A DNA stretch of 60,281 bases, taken from Gluconobacter kanchanaburiensis NBRC 103587. GTDB lineage: Bacteria > Pseudomonadota > Alphaproteobacteria > Acetobacterales > Acetobacteraceae. Below the pieces are notes generated by a model that was given only the letters and a program-made list of their open reading frames with translations, searched no databases and had not been told where the DNA came from. The stretch lies in contig NZ_BJVA01000017.1 of NCBI RefSeq assembly GCF_007988905.1, positions 1 to 60,281 of the forward strand, given 5' to 3'. Numbering within the stretch: position 1 is the first letter of the stretch; every line of letters begins with the position of its first letter. Positions 19,885 through 27,930 of this stretch are shown in pieces. The position numbers were made by a program, and so were the translations under genes.

Positions 19885-20295
19885 GCAGGGTGTCCTCGGC
19901 AGTTTCCTGTTGGGGCAGCGGGTGGCGTCCAATCCGAAAAACGGATGCTTTCCGGACTGGTCCGACCAGTTTGGTACGATACGAGCCAGTACCTACGCGA
20001 AAGTCCCCTCCCGCGTTCCGAATTTGCCCTGATTCACCTCTCCAATATTGCCAAAAGCATCACAATGCAAAATTATCAGTTGCACGACAGGGGATTTGGT
20101 CCCATATGCCGCCCTCACGCAGCAACGCACGTGCCACTGGCCCTCTAGAGGTTACGCAACGACGTCAAGCGTTCTGGCCTTCAGGAATCCACCCGTTACG
20201 GATTCCCGCTATTCGCCGGTCCGTTCGACCGTTTCGCAACACACTCGCAGGGCGATGTCGTTCCCTGACGAGTCTGGTTCTGGGAATTGAGTGTC
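19885..20295. promoter_or_regulatory. long leader / promoter region of the decarboxylase gene
   Basis: About 400 bases without a gene of normal size. It contains a small inverted repeat ACTGGT-CCG-ACCAGT (19956-19970), a possible 27-codon ORF (20065-20148) and a hairpin with seven-base arms at 20184-20190 and 20200-20206, all upstream of the decarboxylase start at 20296. Some alphaproteobacterial ornithine decarboxylase genes carry a structured leader (the speF motif); whether this is one cannot be decided by eye. Confidence 0.5.
20065..20148 (+). CDS. possible 27-codon leader ORF of the decarboxylase gene
   Basis: An ATG at 20065 opens 27 codons, beginning MQNYQLHDRGFGPICRPH, to a TAG at 20146-20148. 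It lies about 150 bases upstream of the decarboxylase start and is followed by a hairpin (20184-20206). The peptide carries Arg, His and Pro residues, a composition seen in some polyamine-arrest leaders such as SpeFL. No convincing ribosome site is visible, so this is a weak candidate. Confidence 0.25.
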   Translation: MQNYQLHDRGFGPICRPHAATHVPLAL

Positions 20296-21435
20296 ATGAC
20301 TCCCAAAATCACCCGTTTCCTTGCCGAGCAGCAGCCGGCAACCCCTTGCCTCGTCGTCGATCTCGACGTGGTGGAAACGCATTTTCACGCCCTTCATCAT
20401 TCCATGCCGGAAGCAAAAATTTATTATGCCATCAAGGCGAACCCAGCACCGGCGATCCTGAACCGCCTGGTTGCTCTCGGCTCCTGCTTCGATGCCGCTT
20501 CCATCGCGGAAATCCGGATGTGCCTCGATGCAGGCGCCACACCGGACCGCATTTCTTACGGCAACACGCTCAAAAAGCCCGAATGGATCTGTGAAGCCTA
20601 CGATCTGGGAATCCGGCTGTTCGTCTTCGACAGCATCGAAGAGCTCGAAAAGCTGGGCCAGCATGCCCCCGGCGCGCGTGTCTTCTGCCGTCTTGCCGTC
20701 GAAAATGAAGGTGCCGACTGGCCCCTGTCACGCAAATTCGGGACCACGCTGAAACACGCACGCGCACTCATGCTGCACGCACGGGATCTGGGACTGAAGC
20801 CTTACGGGCTCTCCTTCCATGTCGGCAGCCAGCAGACCGGTGTCGCGGCCTATGACCATGCCATCACCAAGGCGGCAGCCCTGTATCACGACCTGCGCGC
20901 ACAGGGCGTGGATCTCGGAATGCTCAATCTGGGCGGGGGCTTTCCGACGCATTATCGCGAGAACGTGCCATCCGTTCAGGACTTCGCCGATACGATCCAC
21001 GCTTCCCTGACAACGAACTTTCCCGACGACGCACCCGAAATTTTACTGGAACCCGGTCGCTACATGGTAGGACAGTCAGGCGTGGTGTCCAGCGAGGTCA
21101 TTCTCGTCAGCCGCCGAGGCGGTGCTGCGAGTGATCCGCGATGGGTCTATCTGGATATCGGCCGCTTCGGTGGTCTGGCGGAGACCGAAGGTGAAGCCAT
21201 CCGCTACACGTTTCGGACATCACGCGACGCAGAGGAAGGCACCCGCTCCCCATGTGTCGTCGCCGGCCCGAGCTGCGATGGCGTGGACATCATGTACGAA
21301 AAGAACCGCATCACGATGCCGGATTCACTCACATGCGGCGACCGGATCGAAATCCTCGCTACCGGAGCATATGTCTCCACCTATTGCTCAGTCGGGTTCA
21401 ACGGTTTCCCGCCACTGACCGAATATTACATCTGA
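20296..21435 (+). CDS. type III PLP-dependent ornithine/lysine decarboxylase
   Basis: The 379-residue product belongs to the alanine-racemase-fold decarboxylases (ornithine, diaminopimelate, carboxynorspermidine). Motifs are PCLVVDLDVVE, PEAKIYYAIKANPAP with the PLP Lys (near residue 48), SIAEI, YGNTLKKP, LSFHVGSQQTG, LNLGGGFPTHY, LEPGRYMVG and AGPSCDGVDIMYE with the active-site Cys, and FNGFPPLTEYYI at the end. Length and the CDG motif fit bacterial/eukaryotic-type ornithine decarboxylase, the first step to putrescine. Lysine use cannot be excluded. I use the ATG at 20296; a TTG three codons earlier is possible. Confidence 0.9.
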   Translation: MTPKITRFLAEQQPATPCLVVDLDVVETHFHALHHSMPEAKIYYAIKANPAPAILNRLVALGSCFDAASIAEIRMCLDAGATPDRISYGNTLKKPEWICEAYDLGIRLFVFDSIEELEKLGQHAPGARVFCRLAVENEGADWPLSRKFGTTLKHARALMLHARDLGLKPYGLSFHVGSQQTGVAAYDHAITKAAALYHDLRAQGVDLGMLNLGGGFPTHYRENVPSVQDFADTIHASLTTNFPDDAPEILLEPGRYMVGQSGVVSSEVILVSRRGGAASDPRWVYLDIGRFGGLAETEGEAIRYTFRTSRDAEEGTRSPCVVAGPSCDGVDIMYEKNRITMPDSLTCGDRIEILATGAYVSTYCSVGFNGFPPLTEYYI

Positions 21436-21443
21436 AAATGCGT

Positions 21444-21467
21444 CTCCGGCTCTTTCGGGAGCCGGAG
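21444..21467 (+). terminator. hairpin after the decarboxylase gene
   Basis: Nine-base perfect arms CTCCGGCTC (21444-21452) and GAGCCGGAG (21459-21467) with loop TTTCGG directly follow the stop codon. There is no T-run, so it may act as a weak terminator or a 3-prime stabiliser. Confidence 0.55.
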
Positions 21468-21582
21468 GAAACACGCTTTACCCAATCTGTTTCCGTACAT
21501 CCTGGTCTGGACGCAGCGCAGCGGCCTTCCGATATGAAAAGAACAGGCACGTTCGCCTGTCATCCAGATTGAGGACGTTTTC

Positions 21583-21789
21583 ATGAAGCTCAGCGCACGC
21601 AATCAGCTTCGCGGCCGTATCACGTCGATCACCAAAGGCGCGACCACATCTCACATCACAATTGACATCAACGGTGTCATCATTACGAGCGCCATTACCA
21701 ACGAAGCGGTCACAGATCTCGGCCTCGAAATCGGCAAAGACGCCTATGCCGTGATCAAGGCCTCCAGTGTCATGGTCGGCGTGGACTGA
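21583..21789 (+). CDS. molbindin (single TOBE domain molybdate-binding protein)
   Basis: The 68-residue product is one TOBE/Mop domain: SARNQLRGRITSITKGATTSHITIDING, ITSAITNEAVTDLGLEIGKDAYAVIKASSVMVGVD. Such molbindins form hexamers that bind molybdate or tungstate and buffer oxyanion in the cytoplasm. The length is exactly that of stand-alone molbindins. A GAGGA ribosome site precedes the ATG. It is followed on the opposite strand by the molybdopterin gene block, which fits its role. Confidence 0.95.
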   Translation: MKLSARNQLRGRITSITKGATTSHITIDINGVIITSAITNEAVTDLGLEIGKDAYAVIKASSVMVGVD

Positions 21790-21830
21790 TCATCCGGCCG
21801 ACCTGTCAGCAACATTACTGGAGACAGCGA

Positions 21831-22028
21831 CTACAGGCCGCCCTGATATCCTAGGGCAGCGAGAAGGTCGTCAGCCGAGATTTCCAAATTCAGACATGCC
21901 AACCAGCAGAAGCCGCCAACCCCAACAGCCAGCAAAAGCAGACAGACCGTCATATGTTCCAGCTCTTCAAGGCGTGGGCGGCGCATGACAGCCGCGCCGT
22001 GCAGACGGCGCACCCGCAGCGGCGACAT
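21831..22028 (-). CDS. small membrane protein of unknown function
   Basis: The 65-residue product has one hydrophobic segment (MTVCLLLLAVGVGGFCWLACLN-like, about residues 26-45) after an Arg-rich N-terminus (RRPRLEELEH), suggesting a single-pass protein with its N-terminus inside. No family is recognised. Its ATG overlaps the TGA of the upstream gene (TGATG), so it is translationally coupled to that gene and lies in the same putative iron-regulated unit. Small size lowers the confidence, but the coupling and a clean membrane segment support it. Confidence 0.5.
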   Translation of the reverse strand: MSPLRVRRLHGAAVMRRPRLEELEHMTVCLLLLAVGVGGFCWLACLNLEISADDLLAALGYQGGL

Positions 22029-22618
22029 CAGTGCATCACCCGATCTGTTTCCGGCATCATGCTTTTCCCAAGCGGACCATTGTCCTGAGGCCAGAGGACG
22101 CGCATCCGTGACGGGCTGACCGACCGCCAGCGACTAATAGATGACAGCGCCCCTCCTCCGGAAATGGTTTTCTCGTCGTGCACCAGCGCCCTGGGCAACC
22201 AGTGCCCGGCGCCCGCCAGGCAATCCGCCAGCAGGGTCAGTGCCATAGCCAGGCATCCCTGCACGAAACGGTCCGGAAACGCTTCGGCAAGAATGACGAA
22301 GACTTCCCGCTGCCCCTCATTCTGGGCAGCAACAATTCCTTTCAGAAACCGCTCTTCAAGCGGCGTGAGAGACTGCATGCCAGGTGCATTCACCGTCAGC
22401 AAAGGCCGCTCCGCAAGTCTCAGATGATAGGTAGCATCCGCGAAGGCCCCCTCGGCTGCATCAAGAGCAGGGCGGAAACAGGCCGGAAACAGGCCGTCCG
22501 TCGTTTTTGTCTCGGGGCAGTTCGGAAGCCGGTAATGACTGACGAGGCAGCGGATGCTCCACAGTGCGAGGCGTTCGCAGCAGCATAGATCGGACAGAGA
22601 AAGCGACAGCCGTGTCAT
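22028..22618 (-). CDS. protein of unknown function behind a Fur-box-like site
   Basis: I start at the ATG at 22618, which gives a 196-residue product beginning MTRLSLSLSDLCCCERLALW. The region SLTPLEERFLKGIVAAQNEGQREVFVILAEAFPDRF looks folded and conserved in style; the C-terminal 45 residues (Ser/Arg-rich) look less so. A cluster of three Cys near residue 12 (LCCCER) and further Cys at about 23, 33 and 47 are notable. The function is unknown. A Fur-box-like site lies 37-58 bases upstream of the start, and a small membrane protein gene is coupled downstream. An upstream in-frame extension reaching moaE is possible but would place the box inside the gene. Confidence 0.6.
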   Translation of the reverse strand: MTRLSLSLSDLCCCERLALWSIRCLVSHYRLPNCPETKTTDGLFPACFRPALDAAEGAFADATYHLRLAERPLLTVNAPGMQSLTPLEERFLKGIVAAQNEGQREVFVILAEAFPDRFVQGCLAMALTLLADCLAGAGHWLPRALVHDEKTISGGGALSSISRWRSVSPSRMRVLWPQDNGPLGKSMMPETDRVMH

Positions 22619-22654
22619 GGGAAAACTCCGAATCAGCAGAACCGGAGTCACCCT

Positions 22655-22676
22655 AATTGAGAATGATTTGCAATTA
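22655..22676 (-). promoter_or_regulatory. Fur-box-like operator
   Basis: The plus strand reads GAGAATGATTTGCAATTA within 22659-22676 (minus strand TTGCAAATCATTCTC). It matches the half-site pattern GATAAT/ATTCTC with flanking TTGCAAAT seen in many Fur boxes (the ferric uptake regulator). It is placed just upstream of the ATG at 22618, where a bound repressor would block transcription. The match is by eye, without scoring. Confidence 0.6.
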
Positions 22677-22731
22677 CAACCTAAAAAGCATCCTGCGGGA
22701 CACGAAGCCGCTCTCCCGCAGAAACCTTTCG

Positions 22732-23226
22732 TCAGTGATGATGATGCCCACAATGGCCGTGATCATGGTCATGACCACCGGACTCTGAAGCACGCGGCGC
22801 GGTCTGGCAGTGATGGCACGCCACCCATTCCGCATCCCCGTCCAGATAATGTTCCTTTTTCCAGACGGGCACGCGATGCTTGATCTCGTCGATGATGTAA
22901 CGGCAGGCGCGAAACGCGGCATCCCTGTGAGGTGCGGAGACCCCGATCCAGACCGCCACGTCCCCGACCTTCAGACTTCCCGTCCGGTGCATGGCCACTG
23001 CCTGGCTGATTTCGAAACGTTCCAGAGCCTCAGCGACGATGCGCTCGCCCTCAAGCTGCGCCAGTGCCTCATAGGATTCATACTCAAGACCATCCACTGG
23101 ACGGCCCTCATTCCTGTTGCGGACCCAACCTTCAAAGGTGCAGAAGCCTCCCGCTTCGGCCAAATGCAGATCTTCACGCAGCATGTTCAGATCCACGGGC
23201 GCAGACGCCATCCGAAAGCGGCTCAT
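22732..23226 (-). CDS. moaE: molybdopterin synthase catalytic subunit MoaE
   Basis: MoaE, with MoaD, inserts the dithiolene sulfurs into precursor Z to make molybdopterin. The 164-residue product shows AGGFCTFEGWVRNRNEGRPVDGLEYESYEALA, AVAMHRTGSLKVGDVAVWIGVSAPHRDAAF, YIIDEIKHRVPVWKKEHYLDG with the catalytic Lys pair. After the family fold the protein ends in an unusual histidine-rich tail (GGHDHDHGHCGHHHH). The ATG at 23226 overlaps the stop of the mobA-moaD fusion gene, so the two synthase subunits are made together. Confidence 0.95.
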   Translation of the reverse strand: MSRFRMASAPVDLNMLREDLHLAEAGGFCTFEGWVRNRNEGRPVDGLEYESYEALAQLEGERIVAEALERFEISQAVAMHRTGSLKVGDVAVWIGVSAPHRDAAFRACRYIIDEIKHRVPVWKKEHYLDGDAEWVACHHCQTAPRASESGGHDHDHGHCGHHHH

Positions 23227-24062
23227 CCTCCCGTCACCGGCGGGATGAACACGATATGGTCCCCATCCTTCAAAGCCTGCGTCCAAGGTGCGAAATCCCC
23301 GTTGATCGCCACGCGCAGCCTGGAGGCCTCGAACGGGAACGCATATGTCCGGCGCAACTCCTCATAGAGCGGCCCTGCGGTTGCGGACTCCGTCTCGATT
23401 ACCTGCTCCCGCATTCCGGCCAGCTCGCGAAGCTGCGCGAAGTATTCCAGTCTCACGCTAATCATGGTCCCTCCCGTCTGATCGTCGAGACGCCGGACCG
23501 CGTCCTCACGATCCTGCGGCGTATTGATGTTGTCGAGCGCACCCCGGACATGCGGCTCCAGAAGTTTGGTGGGGCTGTTGATTAGAAGACTGCGGGGACA
23601 GAGCCGCCCCGTCTCGACCTGATGGGCGAGGCGGTCCAGCGCTTCAGGCTCCCAGATCGCACAGAGTGGTTCCGGCAGACCATCATGTTCACTGCGATAC
23701 GCCACTGCGACGGATTGCCCGTCCCGTTCCACAATCAGGTTTTTCAGTGTTCCGCGGTCCAGCAGCGGCAGATCACAGGCGAGCACCAGCCAGGCGACGC
23801 CCGGAAAAGCCCGATGAGCCGAAAGCAGCCCCGCAGCGGGACCATCGATCTCGACGGCATCCACAATCTGCGGAAAACCTGCACGGAGCGGCTCAGCCGC
23901 CTGATCCGGGCGCACGGAGACGAAGCATTTTTCAACCAGCGGCACCATCTCATCGAACGCCGCCTGAAGCTGCGGCAGACCGTGATAGTCGAGCGCCGCC
24001 TTGTCCGTTCCCATACGCCGGCTGACGCCGCCCGCCAGAACCAGACCGTACAGGGGCATCAT
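23223..24062 (-). CDS. MobA-MoaD fusion: guanylyltransferase plus molybdopterin synthase sulfur carrier
   Basis: The 279-residue product joins two enzymes of cofactor synthesis. Residues 1-190 are MobA-like (GTP:molybdopterin guanylyltransferase): LVLAGGVSRRMGTDKAAL, VEIDGPAAGLLSAH, WLVLACDLPLLD, DNINTPQD. Residues about 200-279 are MoaD-like: ISVRLEYFAQLRELAG, LRVAINGDFAPW, LKDGDHIVFIPPVTGG with the essential C-terminal Gly-Gly free at the end, so thiocarboxylate formation is possible. A Met at residue about 199 (TMISVRL) could also allow independent MoaD synthesis. The gene overlaps moaC upstream by four bases and moaE downstream. Both domains keep their key motifs. Confidence 0.92.
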   Translation of the reverse strand: MMPLYGLVLAGGVSRRMGTDKAALDYHGLPQLQAAFDEMVPLVEKCFVSVRPDQAAEPLRAGFPQIVDAVEIDGPAAGLLSAHRAFPGVAWLVLACDLPLLDRGTLKNLIVERDGQSVAVAYRSEHDGLPEPLCAIWEPEALDRLAHQVETGRLCPRSLLINSPTKLLEPHVRGALDNINTPQDREDAVRRLDDQTGGTMISVRLEYFAQLRELAGMREQVIETESATAGPLYEELRRTYAFPFEASRLRVAINGDFAPWTQALKDGDHIVFIPPVTGG

Positions 24063-24541
24063 CCCTCGATCCTCTGGAAATCCCGCTTGCCACCTGCCTT
24101 GCCCATCAGCCGCACGTCGCGAATGATCATGTCATGGGACATCGCCTTGCACATGTCATAAATGGTCAGCGCGGCCACGGAAGCGCCAGTCAGAGCTTCC
24201 ATTTCCACGCCCGTCCGCCCCTTGCAGGACACGCGACAGTCAATCACGGCTTCGTCGCCCTCGATCGTGATGTCCACGCGACAGCCACTGAGGGACAGCG
24301 GATGACAGAGCGGGATAAGCTGCGATGTGGATTTCACACCCATGACGCCCGCAATCTGCGCCACCGTCAGAACCGCGCCCTTGGCCGTCATGAACCCGGC
24401 CTCAGACAGGGTACGCGCCATCTCCGACGGGAAAACCAGACGCGCCTGGGCATGCGCGCTCCGCTCTGTCACGTCCTTGCCGCTGATATCCACCATGCGC
24501 GGATCCTCGCCGCGCTCGTTGACATGGGTCAGCGTTTTCAT
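24059..24541 (-). CDS. moaC: cyclic pyranopterin monophosphate synthase MoaC
   Basis: MoaC converts the MoaA product to cyclic pyranopterin monophosphate (precursor Z). The 160-residue product has family length and motifs: LTHVNERGEDPRMVDISGKDVTER, KGAVLTVAQIAGVMGVKSTSQLIPLCHPLSLSG-type blocks (SQLIPLCHPL), TGVEMEALTGASVAALTIYDMCKA. It is 31 bases downstream of moaA and overlaps the next gene by four bases. All catalytic residues expected in the Cys-His-Pro-Leu and Glu-Met-Glu-Ala segments are present. Confidence 0.97.
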   Translation of the reverse strand: MKTLTHVNERGEDPRMVDISGKDVTERSAHAQARLVFPSEMARTLSEAGFMTAKGAVLTVAQIAGVMGVKSTSQLIPLCHPLSLSGCRVDITIEGDEAVIDCRVSCKGRTGVEMEALTGASVAALTIYDMCKAMSHDMIIRDVRLMGKAGGKRDFQRIEG

Positions 24542-24572
24542 CGTGTTCGATCTCCCGGTCCGACTGCCGTTT

Positions 24573-25607
24573 CTAACCGCCGATATAATTCATCTCGATG
24601 CGGCGGCGTGCTGGCGCATCCGAAGACGCGGCCCGCTCCTCACTATACCGGTCCGTCCGCTGGCGCCACACCTCGGCCAACAGCGCACGAAGAGCGGCAT
24701 CATCATCGCTGCTGCGCAGCAGCGTCCGCAAATCGGTCCCTTCCGAAGCGAACAGACATGTATAAAGCTGCCCTTCCGACGACAGGCGCGCCCGTGAACA
24801 GTCTCCACAAAACGGGGCAGTCACCGAGGAAATGAACCCGACCTCTCCGCCCCCATCGCAGTAGCGGTAGCGACGGGCAACTTCCCCGCGATACTGGGCA
24901 TCGACAGGTTCAAGGGGCCACAGGGTCTCAAGACGCTCAAGCAGCTCACGCGACGGAACCACCTCAGCCCGCTCCCAGTGATTGCGCGTTCCGACATCCA
25001 TATATTCGATAAACCGCAGAACCACGCCACTATGACGGAAACGCTCCGCCAGAGACTCCACGCCTTCATCGTTCAGCCCGCGCTGGATAACGGTATTGAG
25101 TTTCACCCCGCCGGAAAACCCTTCGGCTGCGGCACTGTCGATCGCCTCCAGAACAGGGTCAAGCTGCGCACGGCCACCGCTCATCCGCGCGAAAACCGCG
25201 GGATCCAGACTGTCGAGGCTGACCGTCACGCGATTCAGTCCTGCTGCCTTCAGCTCCGCGACATGACGTTCCAACAGAACACCGTTCGTCGTCAGCGCGA
25301 TGTCTTCCACCCCATCAATGGAGGCCAGCCGTGCGACAAGCTCCGGGAGTTTCGGACGCAGCAGAGGCTCCCCGCCAGTCAGGCGCAACTTGCGGACCCC
25401 GAGCGAAACCGCCACGCGCGCCACGCGCTCGATTTCGTCGAAGCTCAGGCGCTCCTTCGGTTCCAGAAAACGGAAATGCTCGTGATAGGTCGCTTCCGGC
25501 ATGCAGTACGGGCAGCGGAAATTGCACCGGTCCATGACGGAAATCCGCAGATCATGCAGCGGACGGCCATGAACGTCGGTCAGAGCGGAAACATCCTTAC
25601 CAGCCAT
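24573..25607 (-). CDS. moaA: GTP 3',8-cyclase MoaA
   Basis: MoaA is the radical SAM enzyme that starts molybdenum cofactor synthesis from GTP. The start at 25607 (MAGKDVSALTDVHGRPLHDLR) gives 344 residues, the family size. The radical SAM cluster motif CNFRCPYC (near residue 24), LTGGEPLLRP, the second 4Fe-4S Cys motif CGDCSRARLSSEGQLYTCLF and the C-terminal end NYIGG (the usual GG tail) are all visible. Its start overlaps the end of moeA by 11 bases, placing it in one operon. Confidence 0.97.
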   Translation of the reverse strand: MAGKDVSALTDVHGRPLHDLRISVMDRCNFRCPYCMPEATYHEHFRFLEPKERLSFDEIERVARVAVSLGVRKLRLTGGEPLLRPKLPELVARLASIDGVEDIALTTNGVLLERHVAELKAAGLNRVTVSLDSLDPAVFARMSGGRAQLDPVLEAIDSAAAEGFSGGVKLNTVIQRGLNDEGVESLAERFRHSGVVLRFIEYMDVGTRNHWERAEVVPSRELLERLETLWPLEPVDAQYRGEVARRYRYCDGGGEVGFISSVTAPFCGDCSRARLSSEGQLYTCLFASEGTDLRTLLRSSDDDAALRALLAEVWRQRTDRYSEERAASSDAPARRRIEMNYIGG

Positions 25608-26793
25608 GAAACAACGCGACTGTTCCACGCGGCGCCATACCCTCTCCGCGCGGCAGCTCCACAAATCCATCCGTCGCCGCAAGGAAACTGAAATCGCCCG
25701 ACGTCGGCATTGGATAGGGTATCGCGACGGCCTGACCCGTCTCATCATGCCCGACCCTAACCGGCAAAAAACGCGTCAGTGTCGGGATCAATTCGGCCTC
25801 AGCCTTAAGTCTGACAGCATGGGTTTTGCCCCGGCACAGCCCCTGCCCCGCCAGAAGCATGGGCATGACGTACCGCACTCCACAGGTCGTGGCGGAAACA
25901 GGATTGCCCGGCAGACCGAACACACGTTGCCCCTCTGGCCCGACACCGAACCAGAGCGGCTTGCCCGGACGCTGCGCCACCTTATGAAAAACCCGCTCGA
26001 CACCGAGTTTGGACAGCGCTCTGGGAACATGGTCGAACGCCCCCATCGAAACACCGCCGCTGAGGATCAGCACGTCGTGTCGCGAAAGCTGTTCCCTTAA
26101 GGCGGCCATCATCAGCGGGAGGTCATCCGGCACGACCGAACGCTCGATGCAGTTGAATCCCCGCGAAAGAAGCGCGCCGGTCAGGGCATATTCGTTGGAA
26201 CGCCGGATTTCCCAGTCGCGCACCGGACCACCCACGTCCACGAGTTCATCGCCGGTCGCCACGATGCCGATGGAGGGAATTCGTGAGACCGAAACCTGCG
26301 CATGTCCATTGCCTGCCAGAACCGCAAGCGCTGGCCCGTCCAGCCGGCGGCCGCCCGACAGCAGTTCCGTTCCCGCCGCGCAGTCAGAACCGCGACGATG
26401 GATGAACTGACCCTGACGCGGCTCATACCCGTCTTCAAAGCGCACCATGCGCCCGTCGCGGACTAGACGCTCAACCGGGACGACCGTATCGGCCCCTTCA
26501 GGCAGGACCGCGCCCGTCATTACGTCGAGACAGGCGGCCCCTTCAGGCAGCGCCTGCCCCGGCGCACCCGCACGCTGTGTGCCATGAGAGAGCAACGGCA
26601 GATCACTTCCGTAGCGGAATGCGATGCCGTCCATCATGACGCGGTCGTAAGGCGGCTGCGCCCGTTCGGCCCGGATCGTCTGCTGGAGAACGCGTCCGGC
26701 CGCCATCTCCAGATCAACCGTCTCCGTCCCGAAGGTGCCGGCATAACCCAGCACCAGTTCCATGGCCCGTGTGACGCTCAGGAGATCGCTCAT
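25597..26793 (-). CDS. moeA: molybdopterin molybdenumtransferase MoeA
   Basis: MoeA inserts molybdenum into adenylated molybdopterin. The 398-residue product starts at the ATG at 26793 (GGAGCG upstream), which removes about 67 codons of unlikely N-terminus. Motifs: PPYDRVMMDGIAFR, MTGAVLPEGADTVVPVE, GNGHAQVSVSRIPSIGIVATGDELV, SNEYALTGALL, LILSGGVSMGAFDHVP, VAQRPGKPLWFGV, FGLPGNPVSATTCGVRYVMP. It heads the moeA-moaA-moaC-mobA/moaD-moaE operon and is divergent from xdhC. Confidence 0.97.
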   Translation of the reverse strand: MSDLLSVTRAMELVLGYAGTFGTETVDLEMAAGRVLQQTIRAERAQPPYDRVMMDGIAFRYGSDLPLLSHGTQRAGAPGQALPEGAACLDVMTGAVLPEGADTVVPVERLVRDGRMVRFEDGYEPRQGQFIHRRGSDCAAGTELLSGGRRLDGPALAVLAGNGHAQVSVSRIPSIGIVATGDELVDVGGPVRDWEIRRSNEYALTGALLSRGFNCIERSVVPDDLPLMMAALREQLSRHDVLILSGGVSMGAFDHVPRALSKLGVERVFHKVAQRPGKPLWFGVGPEGQRVFGLPGNPVSATTCGVRYVMPMLLAGQGLCRGKTHAVRLKAEAELIPTLTRFLPVRVGHDETGQAVAIPYPMPTSGDFSFLAATDGFVELPRGEGMAPRGTVALFHGW

Positions 26794-26958
26794 TACCGCT
26801 CCGGTCGTGGTCTCTGTCCGCTGGCTGGAATGCCGAAGCGACGTTCCCTGCCGATATAGACCCGATGGCCCATGGATCAACAGCCCGTAACGGACAGGGT
26901 ATGTCATAATCGTCTTTGACGTTACCCTTAAGTCCTCAAAGAGTATCAGGACCCCTCC

Positions 26959-27930
26959 ATGACGGCCGCCGTACAGTTCTCTCCTCTTCCCCAATGGCCG
27001 GATTACGGCCTGACTGACGATCTGCTTCCGGCGCTGGAGCGCTGGGCTTCAGCAGGAAAACGCGCAGCCCTCGCGACGCTCGTCCAGATCGACGGGTCGT
27101 CGCCCCGACCGCTCGGCAGTGAGATGGCAATCTGCGAGGACGGCGACGTACAGGGCTATGTGTCAGGGGGGTGCGTTGAAGCTGCCGTCCGCACCGAAGC
27201 TCTCGACTCCCTGCGCGACGGACAGCCTCGTATGCTCGATTACGGTGCGGGCAGCCCGGTTCTGGACATCCAGTTGACCTGTGGCGGCCGGATCGGGATT
27301 TTCGTACGTCCCCTGCCGGATCTGGCCGCTCATGTGACCACACTCCAAACTGCGAGAACACGCCGTCACGCCATAACGCTCATAACGGATCTGCAAACGG
27401 GCGACATGAAATTCCAGAACGGCGCAATCCCCACGCCATCAGACCCTTCCGTTTTCTGCCGCCACTACCTGCCACCCATCAGGCTCATTCTCTGTGGCGG
27501 AGATCCCGTGACGCTCGCTACGCTGTCGCTTGCGACATCCATGGGACTCGAAACTTTTCTGCTCCGCCCCGGCGGCCCACATGATCCACCGTCCGGCCTG
27601 CCCCCGGAACGCTATATCCGCGGCAATCTGGACACAGCGCTAACAAAGCTCAGGCTCGATCGCTGGACAGCCGTCTACAGCCTGACACATGACGCTGCCC
27701 AGGATCTGGCACTAGCAGCACACGCCCTACACTCCGAAGCCTTCTGCGTCAGTATCCTCGGAAGCCGACGAAAAATTCCTGACCGGATCGAAGCGCTTCA
27801 AGCCGGAGGGATCTCCACGGAAGAGCTGACACGCCTGCATCTGCCCGCCGGGCTCGACATCAATGCCCGAAGCCCGATGGAGATCGCCCTGTCCATACTC
27901 GCCCAGATCACGGCGACGCGTCCCCGATGA
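26959..27930 (+). CDS. xdhC: XdhC-family molybdoenzyme maturation factor
   Basis: XdhC proteins bind the molybdenum cofactor, help with its sulfuration and hand it to xanthine dehydrogenase-type enzymes. The 323-residue product has the family's N-terminal domain (ALATLVQIDGSSPRPLGSEMAI, GYVSGGCVEAAV, LDIQLTCGGRIGIFVRPL) and the C-terminal Rossmann-like domain (LILCGGDPVTLATLSLATSMG, CVSILGSRRKIPDRIEAL, GLDINARSPMEIALSILAQITA). The stop overlaps the start of the mocA-like gene. No xanthine or aldehyde dehydrogenase subunits are encoded nearby. Confidence 0.93.
   Translation: MTAAVQFSPLPQWPDYGLTDDLLPALERWASAGKRAALATLVQIDGSSPRPLGSEMAICEDGDVQGYVSGGCVEAAVRTEALDSLRDGQPRMLDYGAGSPVLDIQLTCGGRIGIFVRPLPDLAAHVTTLQTARTRRHAITLITDLQTGDMKFQNGAIPTPSDPSVFCRHYLPPIRLILCGGDPVTLATLSLATSMGLETFLLRPGGPHDPPSGLPPERYIRGNLDTALTKLRLDRWTAVYSLTHDAAQDLALAAHALHSEAFCVSILGSRRKIPDRIEALQAGGISTEELTRLHLPAGLDINARSPMEIALSILAQITATRPR

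Noticed and set aside
22619-22753. N-terminal extension of the 22028-22618 gene to a Met at 22753
   Set aside because: The extension is Cys/Arg-rich, overlaps moaE and would put the Fur-box-like site inside the coding region.
26794-26958. Molybdenum cofactor riboswitch before moeA
   Set aside because: No recognisable fold could be drawn with confidence; only a generic ribosome site is clear.
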